Positions 1-6,686 of a stretch of DNA of 8,724 nucleotides are shown in pieces. Made by a program: the position numbers and the translations under genes. Source of the DNA: Bacteroidota bacterium (GTDB lineage: Bacteria > Bacteroidota > Ignavibacteria > Kryptoniales > JAKASW01); the NCBI GenBank assembly GCA_021789755.1, contig JAJYJD010000141.1:1-8724 (forward strand), read 5' to 3'. The notes under the pieces are model-generated. The model was not told the DNA's origin. It made no database searches and saw nothing but the letters and a program-made list of their open reading frames with translations. The first letter of the stretch is position 1. Each line of letters begins with the position of its first letter.

Positions 1-37
1 CATTCTCATTCGATATTGTAGACTTCGGGAGGCAAGG

Positions 38-1027
38 ATGCGCACAGTTGTTTTGATGATGTTCTCACTGTCACTGGCGGCGAAGGCACAGACCCCCGTC
101 AACGATGTTTTTTTTGTTCATTCACGAGCCATGACCGCTTTTGAGCCGAGCCCCGTTGAATTGACGGGAGTCCTTTCCCGTGACCTCTTCCCACTCAATC
201 CGGCGTCGACCGATCAGGATTCTCTTGCTGCTCTCGTTGAAACACGTTCGGCTCTGAAAGCCGGAGCGTTTTCGCTTTTGATCCCGGGAGCGGGGCAGCT
301 CTACAATCGCAATTATCTGAAAGCTGCCGCATTCTTTGCTGTCGAGGTGGCCGGCTGGGTGGTGAACGTGATGTGGACTCAGAAGGGTAACAATCAGACC
401 ACGTACTTCCAAAACTATGCGGATGGGACTGCCGCCGATAATTACCAGTACGGTCACTATAGCGTATTACGGTACGCGCAATGGATACAGAGTAATTGGC
501 AGCAGCTTCTAACCATGAGCGGCCATAACCCTTCAGACAACACAGATCCATCAGTGCAAATTGTTCAACAGTACGAAGCGACGATGGTGGTCAATAGCGG
601 CGGGCCGTCTCCCTGGAGTAAGGTCGATTGGTATTCCATCAACCAGGTCGAGTCTGCCCTCGGTGGCTACTTCACACACCTCCTGCCCCCGCATGGAAAC
701 CAGCAGTATTACGAGCTCATCGGCAAGTATCCGCAATTCAGGCAGGGCTGGGATGATGAGAACCCCAGCATTCTGGATTTCAGTACCCTCGAGAAAGCTA
801 CCCAGCACAGCGGGTATTACATGGATCAGCGAGGGGAAGCCAATTCGTTTTTCGCCGTCGCGTCGACTGCGATAGGAGTCGTGCTTGTCAATCATTTCGC
901 GTCGGCCATCGAGGCAGCAATCTGGGCGCACAATCACAGTAAGAACATTCACGCAAACGTTTCGATGTCGAAGCTCCCGACCGGCTTTGGGTATCAGACC
1001 GAGCTGCAGGTAGCGGTCAACTTCTGA
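38..1027 (+). CDS. Exported DUF5683-like protein of unknown function
   Basis: A 329-residue protein with no assigned biochemical role. Residues 1-17 look like a signal peptide (hydrophobic VVLMMFSLSLAA, then an Ala-Lys-Ala cleavage site before Gln18). The segment at residues 76-112 contains LLIPGAGQLYN, then LKAAAFFAVEVAGWVVNVMW. This 'PGAGQ(F/L)YN...YLKA' pattern is what I know from DUF5683-type proteins of Bacteroidota and Chlorobi relatives, and it forms one or two membrane-associated helices. A central hydrophilic region is rich in Tyr, Trp and Gln and includes YYELIGKYPQFRQGWDD at 224-240. A second hydrophobic helix spans about 271-297, followed by a beta-like tail ending in aromatic Phe. 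The start is set by GGGAGG at 27-32, 5 bases before the ATG. It converges with the phosphoesterase gene. Expected location is the inner membrane or periplasm. The family call is from remembered motifs, not a search. Confidence 0.82.
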   Translation: MRTVVLMMFSLSLAAKAQTPVNDVFFVHSRAMTAFEPSPVELTGVLSRDLFPLNPASTDQDSLAALVETRSALKAGAFSLLIPGAGQLYNRNYLKAAAFFAVEVAGWVVNVMWTQKGNNQTTYFQNYADGTAADNYQYGHYSVLRYAQWIQSNWQQLLTMSGHNPSDNTDPSVQIVQQYEATMVVNSGGPSPWSKVDWYSINQVESALGGYFTHLLPPHGNQQYYELIGKYPQFRQGWDDENPSILDFSTLEKATQHSGYYMDQRGEANSFFAVASTAIGVVLVNHFASAIEAAIWAHNHSKNIHANVSMSKLPTGFGYQTELQVAVNF

Positions 1028-1038
1028 ATTGTAATCCT

Positions 1039-1051
1039 GGCGGATTCCGCC
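1039..1051. terminator. Small hairpin between convergent genes, weak terminator candidate
   Basis: GGCGG-ATT-CCGCC is a perfect 5-bp stem with a 3-base loop, 11 bases after the stop codon of the first gene and in the 76-base gap between two convergent genes. There is no T-run after it on either strand, so it is not a classical intrinsic terminator. A second mini-hairpin, CGGA-CTT-TCCG at 1079-1089, lies in the same gap. They may mark a bidirectional transcript end, but this is inferred from position only. Confidence 0.22.
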
Positions 1052-1103
1052 GCGGTCAGTGGAGCCGGCTGAGATGTTCGGACTTTCCGTTTGGAACTTG
1101 CTG

Positions 1104-2093
1104 CTATTCCCCGTAGAGTCTTTTATCGACCGCGCGCGACGAACTTCCTTTGGGCATGGCGATCGCCCGGCGGTTCATTAACTCGATATCCCCTTTGTCC
1201 GAGATCGCAATTTCATTGAATCTCAGTTTATTGCCTGCTTCCGGATTTTCTCCGTTTTCCTCGTTCTTGGTCGGGTTCAATGCCGTGCTTGAATACAGGA
1301 TGCCGGATCTTGAATATATCCCTTCAATGTGCGTATGACCGTGTAGTACGGCGTCGACACCTGTTTCCCGGAAAATCCTTTCGACGTTCTTACGGCCATG
1401 CAATCTCAGCGTGTGAGACTCGAACTTGTGGTAAAGAGTCGTCGCGAGTGAGTCTGAGTATGGTCGGTACTTGTTGAAGTGGTGATGTACGAGGGCAATC
1501 TTGCGCAGCTTTTCGATTGACGGATGCCCGAGGATTCTTTTCGCCTCTTCAAGCTGGACTTCGGACACACGTCCGTTGGAACCGACCGGGTTGAGCAGAG
1601 GATGGTGCTCCCTGATCGAATTGAGACCGATCATCACGACAGGGCCGATGATCTTCACGAAGGGGAACAGGCTTTCTTCACTGTACACTTTTTTCGGGAA
1701 AGTTTCCCTGAAGATTCGCTCGAACATCCTGAGTTTACCGGCGTAATCGATTGTCCGACAGCGCTTGCCGAATGTAAAAAGGTCTTCCGCTCTGTGCACG
1801 CCGCCGAATATGTCGTGGTTCCCGACGGTAACGGTGAGCTTTTCGTAGTCCAGGAGATCGAAGTACTTCAGTAATCTCCTGACAGACCTGTAACCGCTCT
1901 CTTCGCCGTGCCCCGTGATGTCTCCGGTGATTGCAATATGATCGAAGCCTTCTTCGACAATATGCCCGAGAAGGTGTTTCAGCTTTATAATGTTGTACCT
2001 GTTGAACTCAGGGCTGATATGCGTGTCCGAGATATGGGCAATCCTGTAAACCGGCTTCTCTGTACTGATTATGACTGCGTCGCTTATTTTCAC
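1104..2093 (-). CDS. Calcineurin-like metallophosphoesterase
   Basis: A 329-residue member of the calcineurin-like (MPP) superfamily of two-metal phosphoesterases. All signature blocks are present in order: SDTH at 22-25 (Asp23, His25), GDITGHGE at 57-64 (Asp58), GNHD at 91-94 (Asn92, His93), a His triplet at 203-205, and HGHTH at 251-255. The catalytic metal site therefore looks intact. No signal peptide or membrane helix is seen, so a cytoplasmic enzyme is likely. The layout resembles cyclic-nucleotide phosphodiesterase/CpdA-like and lipid-pyrophosphatase-like members, but the substrate cannot be read from sequence. The roughly 108 residues between GNHD and the His triplet form a cap-like insert, and a charged tail follows residue 300. 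The start codon is GTG, with no clear Shine-Dalgarno in front of it; no ATG lies in frame upstream and the next internal Met is residue 123. It lies 72 bases downstream of ispE on the same strand and may share its transcript. Confidence 0.93.
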   Translation of the reverse strand: MKISDAVIISTEKPVYRIAHISDTHISPEFNRYNIIKLKHLLGHIVEEGFDHIAITGDITGHGEESGYRSVRRLLKYFDLLDYEKLTVTVGNHDIFGGVHRAEDLFTFGKRCRTIDYAGKLRMFERIFRETFPKKVYSEESLFPFVKIIGPVVMIGLNSIREHHPLLNPVGSNGRVSEVQLEEAKRILGHPSIEKLRKIALVHHHFNKYRPYSDSLATTLYHKFESHTLRLHGRKNVERIFRETGVDAVLHGHTHIEGIYSRSGILYSSTALNPTKNEENGENPEAGNKLRFNEIAISDKGDIELMNRRAIAMPKGSSSRAVDKRLYGE

Positions 2094-2165
2094 GCAACAA
2101 GTTATGAGTGAAATATTAACATGCTGTTTTCGGAATGTTGCGGTTATGTTAAGGAAATAAGGGGG

Positions 2166-3005
2166 TTACAAGCTTGCGGGAGGGGTTATATCGGCGCTGG
2201 TGAGTGAGAATCCGGATTGAAGTGAAGTGAGAGCCTCCCGGGCGTCGGACTCGCTCCTGAAAAAGCCGAAAACACTGCTGCCGCTTCCGGACATAAGTGA
2301 ATACTCGGCTCCTGCTGCGAGCATCCCGGCTTTGATCTGACCGATTGCGGGGAATTTCTCGAACACCGGCGGCTCGAAGTCGTTCAAGACCGACCCTCTG
2401 TACTTCGTAAAGTCGTTGCGCAGATCGCGCAGTATGTCGCGGAGGGACTTCGCCTGTTCGCCGGAAGGAGTCACAAGCGAATATGCGAGTGCGGTTGATA
2501 CGGAAATGTTCGGCGTGACTGTGAGAATAAATCTATCGACGCGGTATTTTACCGGCTCGATTATCTCGCCCTTTCCTGTCGCATACGCCGGGACTTTCTT
2601 CAGGAAGAATGAGACGTCGGCTCCGAGTTCTGTTGCAATATCGAAGAGTTCGATGTCGCTCAGCGGATTTCCGTATATGTCCTGGAGAGCGAGAAGAACT
2701 GCAGCGGCGTCGGAGCTTCCACCGCCGAGTCCCGAGCCGATCGGTATGTTCTTCTTCAGATGCATCCTGACTTCCGCGTTGATTCCTGTTCGTTCGCAAA
2801 AAAAGTGGAGAGCTCTCAAACAGAGGTTAGCATCGGCTTCCAGATTGACGTTCGAAAAGAATTCGTGTTTATTTGCCCTGACAATCTCAAGCTCATCCGC
2901 CAGATGGATGGGATAGAAGAACGTTTCTATATCATGGTAGTTGTCGGAACGCTTCCGGATGATTCGAAGCCCAATATTGATTTTAGCCGGCGCTAAGATT
3001 TTCAA
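2166..3005 (-). CDS. ispE: 4-diphosphocytidyl-2-C-methyl-D-erythritol kinase (IspE)
   Basis: IspE uses ATP to phosphorylate the 2-hydroxyl of 4-diphosphocytidyl-2-C-methylerythritol. This is the fourth step of the MEP route to isopentenyl and dimethylallyl diphosphate, in the cytoplasm. The 279-residue length is normal for the family. It is a GHMP kinase: APAKIN at 5-10 carries the conserved Lys8, the glycine-rich ATP loop IPIGSGLGGGSSDAAA spans 87-102, GADVSFFL at 128-135 carries the likely catalytic Asp130, and the third GHMP motif SGSGSSVFGFF lies at 239-249. NDFEPPVF at 208-215 is also typical of IspE. The start is TTG, chosen because a full AGGAGG lies 5 bases upstream (3011-3016 on the minus strand) and the protein then begins exactly at the conserved N-terminal strand. 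It is transcribed divergently from the mannosidase and is followed by the phosphoesterase. Confidence 0.97.
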   Translation of the reverse strand: MKILAPAKINIGLRIIRKRSDNYHDIETFFYPIHLADELEIVRANKHEFFSNVNLEADANLCLRALHFFCERTGINAEVRMHLKKNIPIGSGLGGGSSDAAAVLLALQDIYGNPLSDIELFDIATELGADVSFFLKKVPAYATGKGEIIEPVKYRVDRFILTVTPNISVSTALAYSLVTPSGEQAKSLRDILRDLRNDFTKYRGSVLNDFEPPVFEKFPAIGQIKAGMLAAGAEYSLMSGSGSSVFGFFRSESDAREALTSLQSGFSLTSADITPPASL

Positions 3006-3010
3006 GATGG

Positions 3011-3016
3011 CCTCCT
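3011..3016 (-). promoter_or_regulatory. Ribosome binding site of ispE
   Basis: The minus strand reads AGGAGG followed by CCATC and then TTG. This near-perfect Shine-Dalgarno at 5-base spacing decides the non-ATG start of ispE; no ATG or GTG is equally well placed. Confidence 0.8.
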
Positions 3017-3053
3017 GTTGATCCCTGGTTGGGCTGGCATATTGTCCGCCGTT

Positions 3054-3081
3054 AATTTATGAAATCCTGCTCTAATGTGAA
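3054..3081 (-). promoter_or_regulatory. Candidate sigma-70-type promoter for ispE
   Basis: On the minus strand TTCACA (3081-3076, five of six matches to TTGACA) is separated by 16 bases from TAAATT (3059-3054, four of six matches to TATAAT). A transcript would start near 3047 and leave a leader of about 40 bases before the ispE TTG. This is a consensus match only. If the organism uses a Bacteroidota-type sigma factor, the true elements may differ. Confidence 0.28.
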
Positions 3082-3112
3082 ACTGCGACTCACCTTTGAG
3101 ATGCGTCGCAGT
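3082..3112. repeat. Inverted repeat 1, 8+8 bp with 15-base spacer
   Basis: ACTGCGAC (3082-3089) and GTCGCAGT (3105-3112) are perfect reverse complements separated by 15 bases. The element abuts the candidate -35 of ispE (3076-3081), where an operator would be plausible. It could instead fold as a hairpin if transcribed. The function is unknown. Confidence 0.55.
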
Positions 3113-3140
3113 CAATCCGGATAATCGGTTGAGATTGACT
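3110..3140. repeat. Inverted repeat 2, 8+8 bp with 15-base spacer
   Basis: AGTCAATC (3110-3117) and GATTGACT (3133-3140) are perfect reverse complements with a 15-base spacer, the same geometry as inverted repeat 1. Its left arm shares bases 3110-3112 with the right arm of repeat 1, and its right arm contains the candidate TTGACT -35 of the mannosidase promoter. This would suit an operator, or two mutually exclusive hairpins, but neither is shown. Confidence 0.55.
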
Positions 3141-3163
3141 TCTAAATCAAAAACAACGAAATT
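3135..3163 (+). promoter_or_regulatory. Weak candidate promoter for the mannosidase
   Basis: TTGACT at 3135-3140 matches the -35 consensus at five of six positions. The hexamer 17 bases on (3158-3163, GAAATT) matches TATAAT at only three of six. The region 3141-3167 is A/T-rich, as a promoter would be. It would give a leader of roughly 115 bases before the mannosidase start. Confidence 0.2.
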
Positions 3164-3276
3164 TATCAGCCGTTATGGCTTGCGCCCGGCAATTAATCAA
3201 TGCCTCTTCTTTCGGCTTCGTAAGGGAGGACCGCTCTGCAAGAACCAGTAATTTCCCGCGGCTTACAGTCAAAAAT

Positions 3277-3280
3277 GGAG
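3277..3280 (+). promoter_or_regulatory. Ribosome binding site that sets the mannosidase start at 3287
   Basis: GGAG at 3277-3280 sits 6 bases before the ATG at 3287. The earlier in-frame ATG at 3275 overlaps this site and has no purine-rich element of its own (upstream bases are TTACAGTCAAAA). The later ATG also gives a cleaner signal peptide that begins Met-Lys. Confidence 0.6.
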
Positions 3281-3286
3281 CTGGAC

Positions 3287-6200
3287 ATGAAGATCTTCTC
3301 CCATCTTACGCTTATCCTTTCGCTTTTCATTCCCCTCGTCGTAGCGGCCCCTCAATCAGGTGGAGCCTCGAATGTGGACAGATTGGCGGCAATCCTTGAC
3401 TCCGTCGCTGCCAGTACCTCGGTGAACGATTGGAAGTCCAGTCCCGATCTCAGCACTGCGGTTTTTCAGGGCGATCCGACATCGCCCGCGTTCGACGATT
3501 CTAAGTGGGACAACGTCCGTATCGGCGACGAAATAGACGTCGACTCTTGCTGGATAAGGAGAGTCATCGTATTGCCCGACAGCATTCTGGGGAAGCCTGT
3601 GCGTGGAAAGATCGGCCTGCATGTCACTCTCGATAACTACGGGTATATGTGGATCAACGGCAGGGACGAAGGGTATTTCCCGTTCGACAAGGAATTTATT
3701 CTGACGGATGATGCGAAGCCGGGAATGAAATTCGTTGTTGCGATCAAGGCCGTGAACGGCGGCGCGAATCTTCATCTGCTTGGTGCCGAGCTGAGGAGCG
3801 ATGCATTCAGCTCGTTGCCCGATACGCTGCGCGACCTGGCGCTCAGTTTCCGGGTCGGACAAAAGATACTGAGCTTCGATACTTACCAGACAAATTCCCA
3901 CGTCAAGGTCGATCCCCACATAGATAAGTCACACATGAACAGCGGAGAGAAGGCGGATCTCAATCATCTGCTTCAGAGTCTTGCGACGAGAATAGACGTC
4001 GACGCGCTCTGCAAGGGAGAGATCAATAAATTCATGTCTTCGGTGGACCTTGTGCGGCCGCTGATGAAACCGATAAGTGATTTTGTAAAACAATACTCGC
4101 TCTATTTCGTATCCAACGCACACATCGATGCCGCTTGGCTGTGGCGATACATCGAGACGATCAAGGTCTGCGAAAATACTTTCGGCTCCGTTCTGCATAT
4201 GATGGACGTTCGGCCCGATATGACTTATGCACAGAGTGCGGCTGCTTATTACAACTGGATGGAGAAATACGACCCGGCGGTCTTCGACGGCATCAAACGG
4301 CGCGTCAGGGACGGAAGATGGGAAGTGGTCGGGGGGATGTGGATCGAGCCGGACTGCAACATGCCCAGCGGAGAATCGTGGATGCACCAGCTTCTCTATT
4401 CTCAGAACTATTTCAAGAAGAACCTCGGAGTCGAAGCGAAGATCGGCTGGAACCCCGATTCTTTCGGGTACACGTGGAACATGCCGGAGTTTTATATAAA
4501 TGCGGGGATAGACGCTTTTATCACTCAGAAGATCGGCTGGAATGACACGAATGTTTTTCCTTACCGGGTATTCTGGTGGGCGTCCGCCGACGGCTCGAAG
4601 ATATTGAGCTATTTCCCCTTCGACTACGTCAATCAGGTGACAAATCCCTTCGAACTTACCGATTGGATGAGACAATTCGAGGCTAACACCGGCTTCACGA
4701 AGATGATGGTACTCTTCGGTGTCGGCGACCACGGCGGCGGCCCGTCGCTCGAGATGATGAAAAGGATCGATCATCTTAAAACGCTCGATATATATCCGAA
4801 AGTAGAATTCGGCACGGTCTCCAACTATATCCATTGGCTTAAGAGCCAGGACCTCACGAAACTCCCGGTCTGGGACAGCGAGCTCTACCTCGAATATCAT
4901 CGCGGCACGTTTACTACCCAGTCGAAAACAAAGAAAGCCAACAGGCGATCCGAAGTGCTCCTGACCGACGCCGAAAAGTTCTCGACGGTCGCCACCATGT
5001 ACGGCAGGCCGTATGACAACGCAACTATCGAGAAGGCCTGGCGGGAAGTCATGTTCAACCAGTTCCACGATATACTCCCGGGCTCCGGCATCCGGGAAAA
5101 CTATATCGACGCTGCGAAGAGATACAAGATTGCAGGAGAGCTCGGCGATAACCAGCTCACGGAAAGCCTGACCAAGATCGAGGGACGCATAAATACGTCT
5201 GCGGTGAAAGGGCAGCCCATCATCGTGTTCAATCCGCTGTCGTGGGATCGCACGGATATCGTGAAAGTGAGACTCCCCGATGGAAGCCGGACGGAATATT
5301 CGGTCTACGGCATGGACGGCAGAGAAATCCGGTCGCAGATCGTGAATAAAGGAGTCCTTTCCCGAGAGATCCTTTTTGTAGCTTCCGGTGTACCATCGCT
5401 GGGTTACAAGGTGTATGACCTCAGGCCCGGCAAATCCAGCGTGAAATCCGCCGACCTTCTGGTAAACGATACCACTCTGGAAAATCAGTTTTACAGAGTG
5501 ACCGTGGATCCCGATTCGGGCTGGGTAAAAAGCATTTTCGACAGGAAGAACGGCAAAGAAGTACTCACTGGATACGGAAACAGGCTTCAGGCCCTGGAAG
5601 ACAAGCCGAAACAGTGGGACGCGTGGAACATAGGTTTGACCGGCGTCGAGTACCCGACGACATTCAGGAAGATCGAAGTTGTCGAAAGGGGACCCGTAAG
5701 AGTCGTCCTGCGAGTCTACCGTGATCTCAGGAAGCCCGGGGACATCGGTGGTTTCCCGACGGACAATTTCCCCACGTCTTTCTTCAAACAGGATATCATT
5801 CTTTATAACGGTATCGATAGAGTCGATTTCAGGACTGACGTCGACTGGTGGGAAACTCATACGATGCTGAAAGTCGCATTCCCGGTCAACGTGCAGGATT
5901 CCCTGGCGACTTACGAAATTCCATACGGTACGATCGTCCGTGCCACGATTCCGACGAACAGCTGGGAAAGAGCGAAATGGGAAGTGCCTGCCGAGAGATG
6001 GGCGGACATGTCCGATGAGAATGCCCATCCGGGCTTCGGTGTGAGCCTGATTAACGATTCGAAGTACGGCTACGACATAAAAGGAAGTATGATGCGCCTC
6101 TCACTGCTCCGTTCGCCGCTGTGGCCTGATCCGACCGCCGACCGCGGGGAACATCACATCGACTACTCGATCTACTCGCACGATGGTACCTGGAAATCCG

Positions 6201-6547
6201 GCGGCACCGTCCGGCAGGGATATGATTTCAATTATCCTCTGCTCGCTGAGATCGGCACGCGCCACGGGGGTGTTCTTCCCTGGACTCATTCCTTCTTCAG
6301 TCTCTCCCCGTCGAACCTCGTCCTGACAATCACCAAGCAGGCGGAAAATTCGAAGGCCTGGATCATGGAATGGTACGATGCATCCGGCAAAGACAGCAGG
6401 GCTGACCTGACACTCCCGAGGAGGCCGAAGAAAGTTGTCTTGTCGAATTTCCTGGAGGAGGACGGCAAACCGATTCCGTTTACGGGTAGTCACGTCATCA
6501 TCGATACAAAAAAGAATTCCATAAAAACGATAAAGGTCTATTTCTAG
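3287..6547 (+). CDS. Secreted GH38 alpha-mannosidase with N-terminal beta-sandwich domain
   Basis: A retaining exo-alpha-mannosidase of family GH38 that removes alpha-linked mannose from glycans, probably in the periplasm or outside the cell. It is 1086 residues from the preferred start. Residues 1-21 form a signal peptide (MKIFSHLTLILSLFIPLVVAA). Residues about 44-172 look like a galactose-binding-like beta sandwich (WKSSPD..., CWIRRVIVLPD, DNYGYMWINGRDEGYF). The catalytic core starts near 270. It has AHIDAAW with zinc ligands His279 and Asp281, GGMWIEPDCNMPSGES near 349-364, WNPDSFGY with the expected nucleophile and zinc ligand Asp391, and GDHGGG with zinc ligand His482. The helical middle domain contains NQFHDILPGSG, and the C-terminal beta domains include LENQFYRVTVDP from residue 731. 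All active-site residues appear intact. No outer-membrane sorting tail is evident. It is divergent from ispE. Linkage specificity (alpha-1,2, 1,3 or 1,6) cannot be told from sequence. Confidence 0.96.
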   Translation: MKIFSHLTLILSLFIPLVVAAPQSGGASNVDRLAAILDSVAASTSVNDWKSSPDLSTAVFQGDPTSPAFDDSKWDNVRIGDEIDVDSCWIRRVIVLPDSILGKPVRGKIGLHVTLDNYGYMWINGRDEGYFPFDKEFILTDDAKPGMKFVVAIKAVNGGANLHLLGAELRSDAFSSLPDTLRDLALSFRVGQKILSFDTYQTNSHVKVDPHIDKSHMNSGEKADLNHLLQSLATRIDVDALCKGEINKFMSSVDLVRPLMKPISDFVKQYSLYFVSNAHIDAAWLWRYIETIKVCENTFGSVLHMMDVRPDMTYAQSAAAYYNWMEKYDPAVFDGIKRRVRDGRWEVVGGMWIEPDCNMPSGESWMHQLLYSQNYFKKNLGVEAKIGWNPDSFGYTWNMPEFYINAGIDAFITQKIGWNDTNVFPYRVFWWASADGSKILSYFPFDYVNQVTNPFELTDWMRQFEANTGFTKMMVLFGVGDHGGGPSLEMMKRIDHLKTLDIYPKVEFGTVSNYIHWLKSQDLTKLPVWDSELYLEYHRGTFTTQSKTKKANRRSEVLLTDAEKFSTVATMYGRPYDNATIEKAWREVMFNQFHDILPGSGIRENYIDAAKRYKIAGELGDNQLTESLTKIEGRINTSAVKGQPIIVFNPLSWDRTDIVKVRLPDGSRTEYSVYGMDGREIRSQIVNKGVLSREILFVASGVPSLGYKVYDLRPGKSSVKSADLLVNDTTLENQFYRVTVDPDSGWVKSIFDRKNGKEVLTGYGNRLQALEDKPKQWDAWNIGLTGVEYPTTFRKIEVVERGPVRVVLRVYRDLRKPGDIGGFPTDNFPTSFFKQDIILYNGIDRVDFRTDVDWWETHTMLKVAFPVNVQDSLATYEIPYGTIVRATIPTNSWERAKWEVPAERWADMSDENAHPGFGVSLINDSKYGYDIKGSMMRLSLLRSPLWPDPTADRGEHHIDYSIYSHDGTWKSGGTVRQGYDFNYPLLAEIGTRHGGVLPWTHSFFSLSPSNLVLTITKQAENSKAWIMEWYDASGKDSRADLTLPRRPKKVVLSNFLEEDGKPIPFTGSHVIIDTKKNSIKTIKVYF

Positions 6548-6686
6548 TTGTAGAACGGAGCCCGGATAACGGGTTGGAGCCATGAGAACGAATTCCTGGA
6601 TTGCCACGCAGCTTTCTGGCCGGCGGGGCTTTTCATTTGCAGATAGAACACGCAGAGGCAAAACTAATTAAAAAGGAATTCCCGTC
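6548..6686. other. Intergenic gap between mannosidase and acyl-CoA synthetase
   Basis: This 139-base gap contains a small hairpin, with arms 6559-6564 and 6570-6575 (AGCCCG and CGGGTT, one G-T pair) around a GATAA loop. Its arms overlap a GGAGCC direct repeat (6557-6562 and 6576-6581). A GC-rich stretch at 6618-6629 runs into TTTTC but can form only about three strong pairs. I see no convincing intrinsic terminator, so read-through from the mannosidase is possible. No strong promoter was recognised either. Confidence 0.35.
6673..6677 (+). promoter_or_regulatory. Ribosome binding site of the acyl-CoA synthetase
   Basis: AAGGA lies 9 bases before the ATG at 6687, inside an A-rich stretch. It supports this start codon. 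Confidence 0.6.

Noticed and set aside
1..56. Possible C-terminal tail of an upstream gene, ending at 21 (first frame) or 56 (third frame, FSFDIVDFGRQGCAQLF)
   Set aside because: Both are too short to judge. The third-frame tail would overlap the next gene by 19 bases and the first-frame tail would end just before its ribosome site. Neither can be supported without sequence to the left.
1524..1874. A 116-codon plus-strand open frame inside the phosphoesterase gene
   Set aside because: It lies wholly opposite a gene with intact catalytic motifs and has no recognisable features of its own.
3175..3399. A 74-codon plus-strand open frame spanning the mannosidase leader and signal-peptide region
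   Set aside because: It overlaps the well-supported mannosidase start in another frame, has no ribosome site, and shows no motif or signal peptide.
3929..6028. A 699-codon open frame on the minus strand, opposite the mannosidase
   Set aside because: It is in codon register with the mannosidase, so its stops would arise only from the sense codons TTA, CTA and TCA, which that gene hardly uses. It has no recognisable motifs, while the sense strand has a complete GH38 active site.
6618..6634. GC-rich stretch followed by TTTTC, as a terminator after the mannosidase
   Set aside because: Only about three strong base pairs can form and the T-run is short, so it was not called a terminator.
6582..6671. 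A 29-codon open frame (ATG at 6582) in the gap before the acyl-CoA synthetase
   Set aside because: Its GGAG lies only 2 bases before the ATG, the composition is not protein-like in any distinctive way, and the length is expected by chance.
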